Part shown: in pieces, positions 61,255 to 64,000 of the stretch
Position numbering within the stretch: the first letter of the stretch is position 1
Layout of the letters: each line of letters begins with the position of its first letter
Translations under genes and position numbers: made by a program
DNA from: Icerya purchasi
Lineage: Eukaryota; Arthropoda; Insecta; Hemiptera; Monophlebidae
Length of the DNA: 64,000 bases
NCBI GenBank assembly: GCA_039619475.1
Contig: CM077116.1
Location: forward strand, 384,672,760-384,736,759
Reading direction: 5' to 3'
Notes under the pieces: model-generated
What the model saw: only the letters and a program-made list of their open reading frames with translations
Database searches by the model: none
What the model was told of the DNA's origin: nothing

Positions 61255-61618
61255 AACTCGGCCATTTTGGCCTCGCAAGGAGCTGTGCCCCTTGACCCCT
61301 CTTGCTTTTATTTCTGTCTCTTTCTCTTCTATACTTTGTATAAAATGATCAAAATTTACAACGTAATTCTTATTGGCATCAACACAAAAAGAAAAATAAC
61401 ATAACCACAAAAATCCTATTCTAACATTTAACTTTCATTATAAAAAAATAAGACATTTTTTTGTTACGTTTTTCGTTACATATTTCATTACATAAAATAG
61501 TGACATTTTTTAAATAACAATAACAAAAATCCTATAAAATATAACAAACGTTACATAAAATTGGGACATTTTTTCGAGTGAGGGGTAGCCTAAGAATTAC
61601 GTTGTAATTAATATATAT
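61250..61618 (+). mobile_element. TA-flanked interspersed repeat, family T copy 4
   Basis: The sequence order is the same as in the copy at 58453: AAACTCGGCCATTTTGGCCT, GCAAGGAGCTGTGCCCCTTG, internal TTTACAACGTAATTCTTA, and the end GTAGCCTAAGAATTACGTTG. Its left side directly abuts the right end of the element at 60739-61254, sharing the same short TATATA. Confidence 0.88.
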
Positions 61619-63144
61619 TTGATATGGATTCGGTATTTATAGCTAGAAATTATTCTCTGGCTCATTAATTTTCGATCTCTCGGCATCGTGAATACGGCCG
61701 GCACATTTACACGGCCGACTTTGTAGTTTCCGATTTTACCGAATTTTTCGGAACGGGTAGTATGAGGGGTTGTGTAAATAACCTGGTGAGTGCGTAGTTT
61801 ACAACAGCAGGGTAGCATTACTGCCAGCGACGTGAGATTAAAAAGATAGTGTATAAATATGTGTGTGTGCAATTTAGCCTGCTGCACTAATTGATAAGGA
61901 TTTCGGTAATTTACCGTTTTAGTTTGTTAAGTTTGATATCGAGCCGATCTAGCTAGATAAAGTCGCTATTTAGTTATCGTTTTGTGCGCGAATCAACGCA
62001 ACGTTGTATGTCGCTTTTTCGTACATCTAGTGGCTGTTCACAGATCGATCGTCGGTTTTCGCAACCGTTTATAGTAACTGTGGCTGCTTTTATGTATAAT
62101 TTATTTCTAGTCGCTATACCGTCGGTAACGACGTAAGTTTTGATCGAACCGCCGTTTTACAACCCTTAGTGATGGTTTTTGTGTTTTTCTAAATGTTTAT
62201 GTGATTTTACTATCGGGGATGCTGGTCGCTTTGCATTCGGATCGAAATATACGAGTTTACTATTATAATTTTTGTCTACGTTGATTTGGCCATCTGTGTT
62301 CGTTGATAACACTCGGCCCATGTCTGGGTGACACACGTCCGGGAGGTGCACGCGGTGGGTGTAAAAGAGTTTTTTCTAGTTTTTTTTTTTGTTTAAGTTC
62401 AAGAAAAGCCTAATGTTCACCCTTTATTTATTCGTGTTGCGGGTCCGCCATTAAGTCTGGGACTCTATATTTTCCAATTCTCGGATTAGGTACCCAAACA
62501 GAACATCGTGGGAAAAATAGTTTCCATTAACCCGAATTGAGACTCTAGAAAAGAAGGATTCATTTCAATATATATATATATATATAAATTTGTATTTATT
62601 AGTAAATTTATTTCAAGCAATTATGCCGTTTATTTATTTTATCTCGTTCAAATTAACACAAATTTTTCATAAAGCTTATTCCGTAACACATAACTATTGC
62701 TCAAGTGAAACAAAATTATAAAATCGCTACAAGTTATGTTCGAAATTCCATTACTTAAGATATAAATACAACGCCGTAACTACCGAAGCTTTAATATTAA
62801 ACCGCATAAACATTTTTCGGCTAAATGCGAATGAAAAAAAATCGCCGACGGGTGCGATCGCAGAAATTGCGAAATTTATTTTCATCCATTTTTAGCAATT
62901 ATTTCATCTCAGAGACGAGCCAAACAAATTCAATTTTATAATTATCGTTACTTTCCGATTGTCATAATTCTGTAATATTTTTGTTCTTTTTGGGATCCCC
63001 TTCCTGCGCCATAAATTTACTTTAATTGAATATATCAGATTAAAGCGGCAAGTCTGTAATATCAATGAATCACGTTGGTTTTAAAAATAGCGCTGTTTTA
63101 GAAAAATTAATTTTGAACTTTCGGCGCCCGTATGACCACCATTA

Positions 63145-63425
63145 GGCAACGCGGTGGCCTAGTTGTAAAGGTGTTCGATTACTAAATCAGAGGACACGGG
63201 TTCGAGACTTGTCTCGTTCCGGGTCCAAATCGCTGCTTCCCGGTATATATCCAATCTAAAATTGAATTGGTTATACCAGAGAAATCTGGGAAAGTAAAGG
63301 CGGCCGAAAGAAAGGAACTGGCCCTAGTATTCTTATCAGATCCATTAGAACCTTGAGTACAGTGTGAACCTTAACTTCACAATCCCCGACGCCCTGTCAA
63401 GAGTATGAGACTTACTTTACTTTAC
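63145..63425 (+). mobile_element. tRNA-derived SINE (family S1) with 13-bp target duplication
   Basis: The head carries a box A-like TGGCCTAGTTG (63155-63165) and a box B-like GGTTCGAGACT (63199-63209), spaced as in a tRNA gene and usable as an internal RNA polymerase III promoter. The body matches 4861-5150. The 3' end is ACTTACTTTACTTTA. Flanking 13-mers ATGACCACCATTA (63132-63144) and ATGACCGCCATTA (63426-63438) differ at one position, a LINE-type target duplication. It is a SINE, not a tRNA gene: the acceptor-stem halves do not pair and there is a long non-tRNA body. Confidence 0.92.
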
Positions 63426-63949
63426 ATGACCGCCATTATTACTTATATGTTCTCGAAATGGAAAAACTTTTAATTTTAACTTTATCAGAAAATATATTTT
63501 AAAAATATTTATATGAACACCGAAATGTTTCGGGAACATAGTCCCGTAATGACCAATTATTATTTCCATGAATTACCACTGTAACTAAGACCTAAAACAG
63601 CGGTAATCTTCTCTTTCTAGAAGATCAGCGGAAATGAAGTTAACATTAAAAGCTTCCAGATAAACCGGCGACGGCGGTTGCATAATTAAAGCGCATTAAA
63701 CTTTTACGTAACTTTTGTCAAATATACATATAATTTAACGGAACGATTCATATGTAAGTGATTTTTCAATTGCAAATTGAATTTGTATCAGACAGATTTT
63801 TAAGTATGTTCCGAACGCAGAACGGAATTCAAGAATTTGGTATTTCGTTACTGCGCCGATTATGCAAAAAAAATTTAATTTCGTATTTTCCGGCGATGAA
63901 ATATATTTTTATTACACAGAATTCGTAATAATTTATTTAAATATGTAAT

Positions 63950-64000
63950 AATAATGGTAGTAGTAATAGTAATAATAATAATAATCAAATCAAATTTTTA
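63950..64000. repeat. (TAG/TAA)n with ATCAA repeat at window end
   Basis: TAATAATGGTAGTAGTAATAG and TAATAATAATAATAATCAAA run to the edge and end in AATCAAATCAAATTTTTA. It may be the 3' tail of a minus-strand LINE lying beyond the window. Confidence 0.7.

Larger units (their letters stand above)
58435..64000 (+). other. BicC: BicC intron 7 (incomplete)
   Basis: The intron starts at GTATGT 58435 and runs past the window edge. It contains family T repeats at 58453 and 61250, terminal-inverted-repeat elements at 60489 and 60739, and a SINE at 63145. The intervals 58850-60480 and 61620-63130 show no gene; 61620-62560 has a less AT-rich composition but only short open frames. I searched by eye for the next BicC exon and did not find it. 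Confidence 0.75.

Noticed and set aside
63151..63225. Genuine tRNA gene
   Set aside because: Box A and B strings are present, but the acceptor-stem halves do not pair, a long body follows, and a target duplication encloses the whole unit; it is a SINE.

Overview
This is an AT-rich (by eye roughly two-thirds A+T), repeat-laden stretch of eukaryotic nuclear DNA. GT-AG introns up to about 10 kb, degenerate non-LTR retrotransposons, tRNA-derived SINEs and hAT-type transposons with 8-bp target duplications point to an arthropod, most likely an insect. The order cannot be fixed from this window; the transposon mix would fit Hemiptera. There is no sign of prokaryotic gene organisation, no rRNA gene, no canonical tRNA gene and no CRISPR array.

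The one host gene I can support is the 5' part of Bicaudal-C (BicC), an RNA-binding translational regulator, on the + strand. Seven coding exons (26907-27111, 34244-34287, 44357-44426, 51278-51357, 55028-55240, 55690-55929, 58216-58434) join without any reading-frame break into 357 codons. They hold a short N-terminal leader and a run of KH / KH-like domains. The gene continues past the right edge, so its last KH segment, low-complexity region and SAM domain are not here.

Layout: 1-26250 has no recognisable gene. It holds a tRNA-derived SINE, two copies of a hAT-type MITE family, two related foldback elements (one carrying a nested hAT element), a third unrelated foldback element, one copy of a TA-flanked repeat family and complex microsatellites. 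At 26251-26302, upstream of BicC, lies a 4 x 13-bp tandem repeat. Intron 1 (about 7 kb) contains a further TA-flanked repeat and two hAT-type MITEs with target duplications. Intron 2 (about 10 kb) is dominated by several decayed, mostly minus-strand LINEs, one rearranged so that endonuclease and reverse transcriptase halves face each other. Intron 3 carries a roughly 280-bp-period tandem array, a hAT-type MITE, a plus-strand LINE relic, a SINE and a LINE-like coding relic. Intron 4 carries two minus-strand LINE relics, one with an intact-looking RNase H. Intron 6 holds a 1.5-kb hAT element with a perfect target duplication. Intron 7 begins with a TA-flanked repeat about 20 bp after the splice donor, then two terminal-inverted-repeat elements, another TA-flanked repeat and a SINE with a 13-bp target duplication.

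I found no convincing new multi-gene system. The most useful observations are the reconstructed BicC exon structure with its variant KH motif, the transposon boundaries that can be fixed from target duplications, the nested insertion at 11065-11734, and a possible SINE/LINE pair sharing a 3' end.
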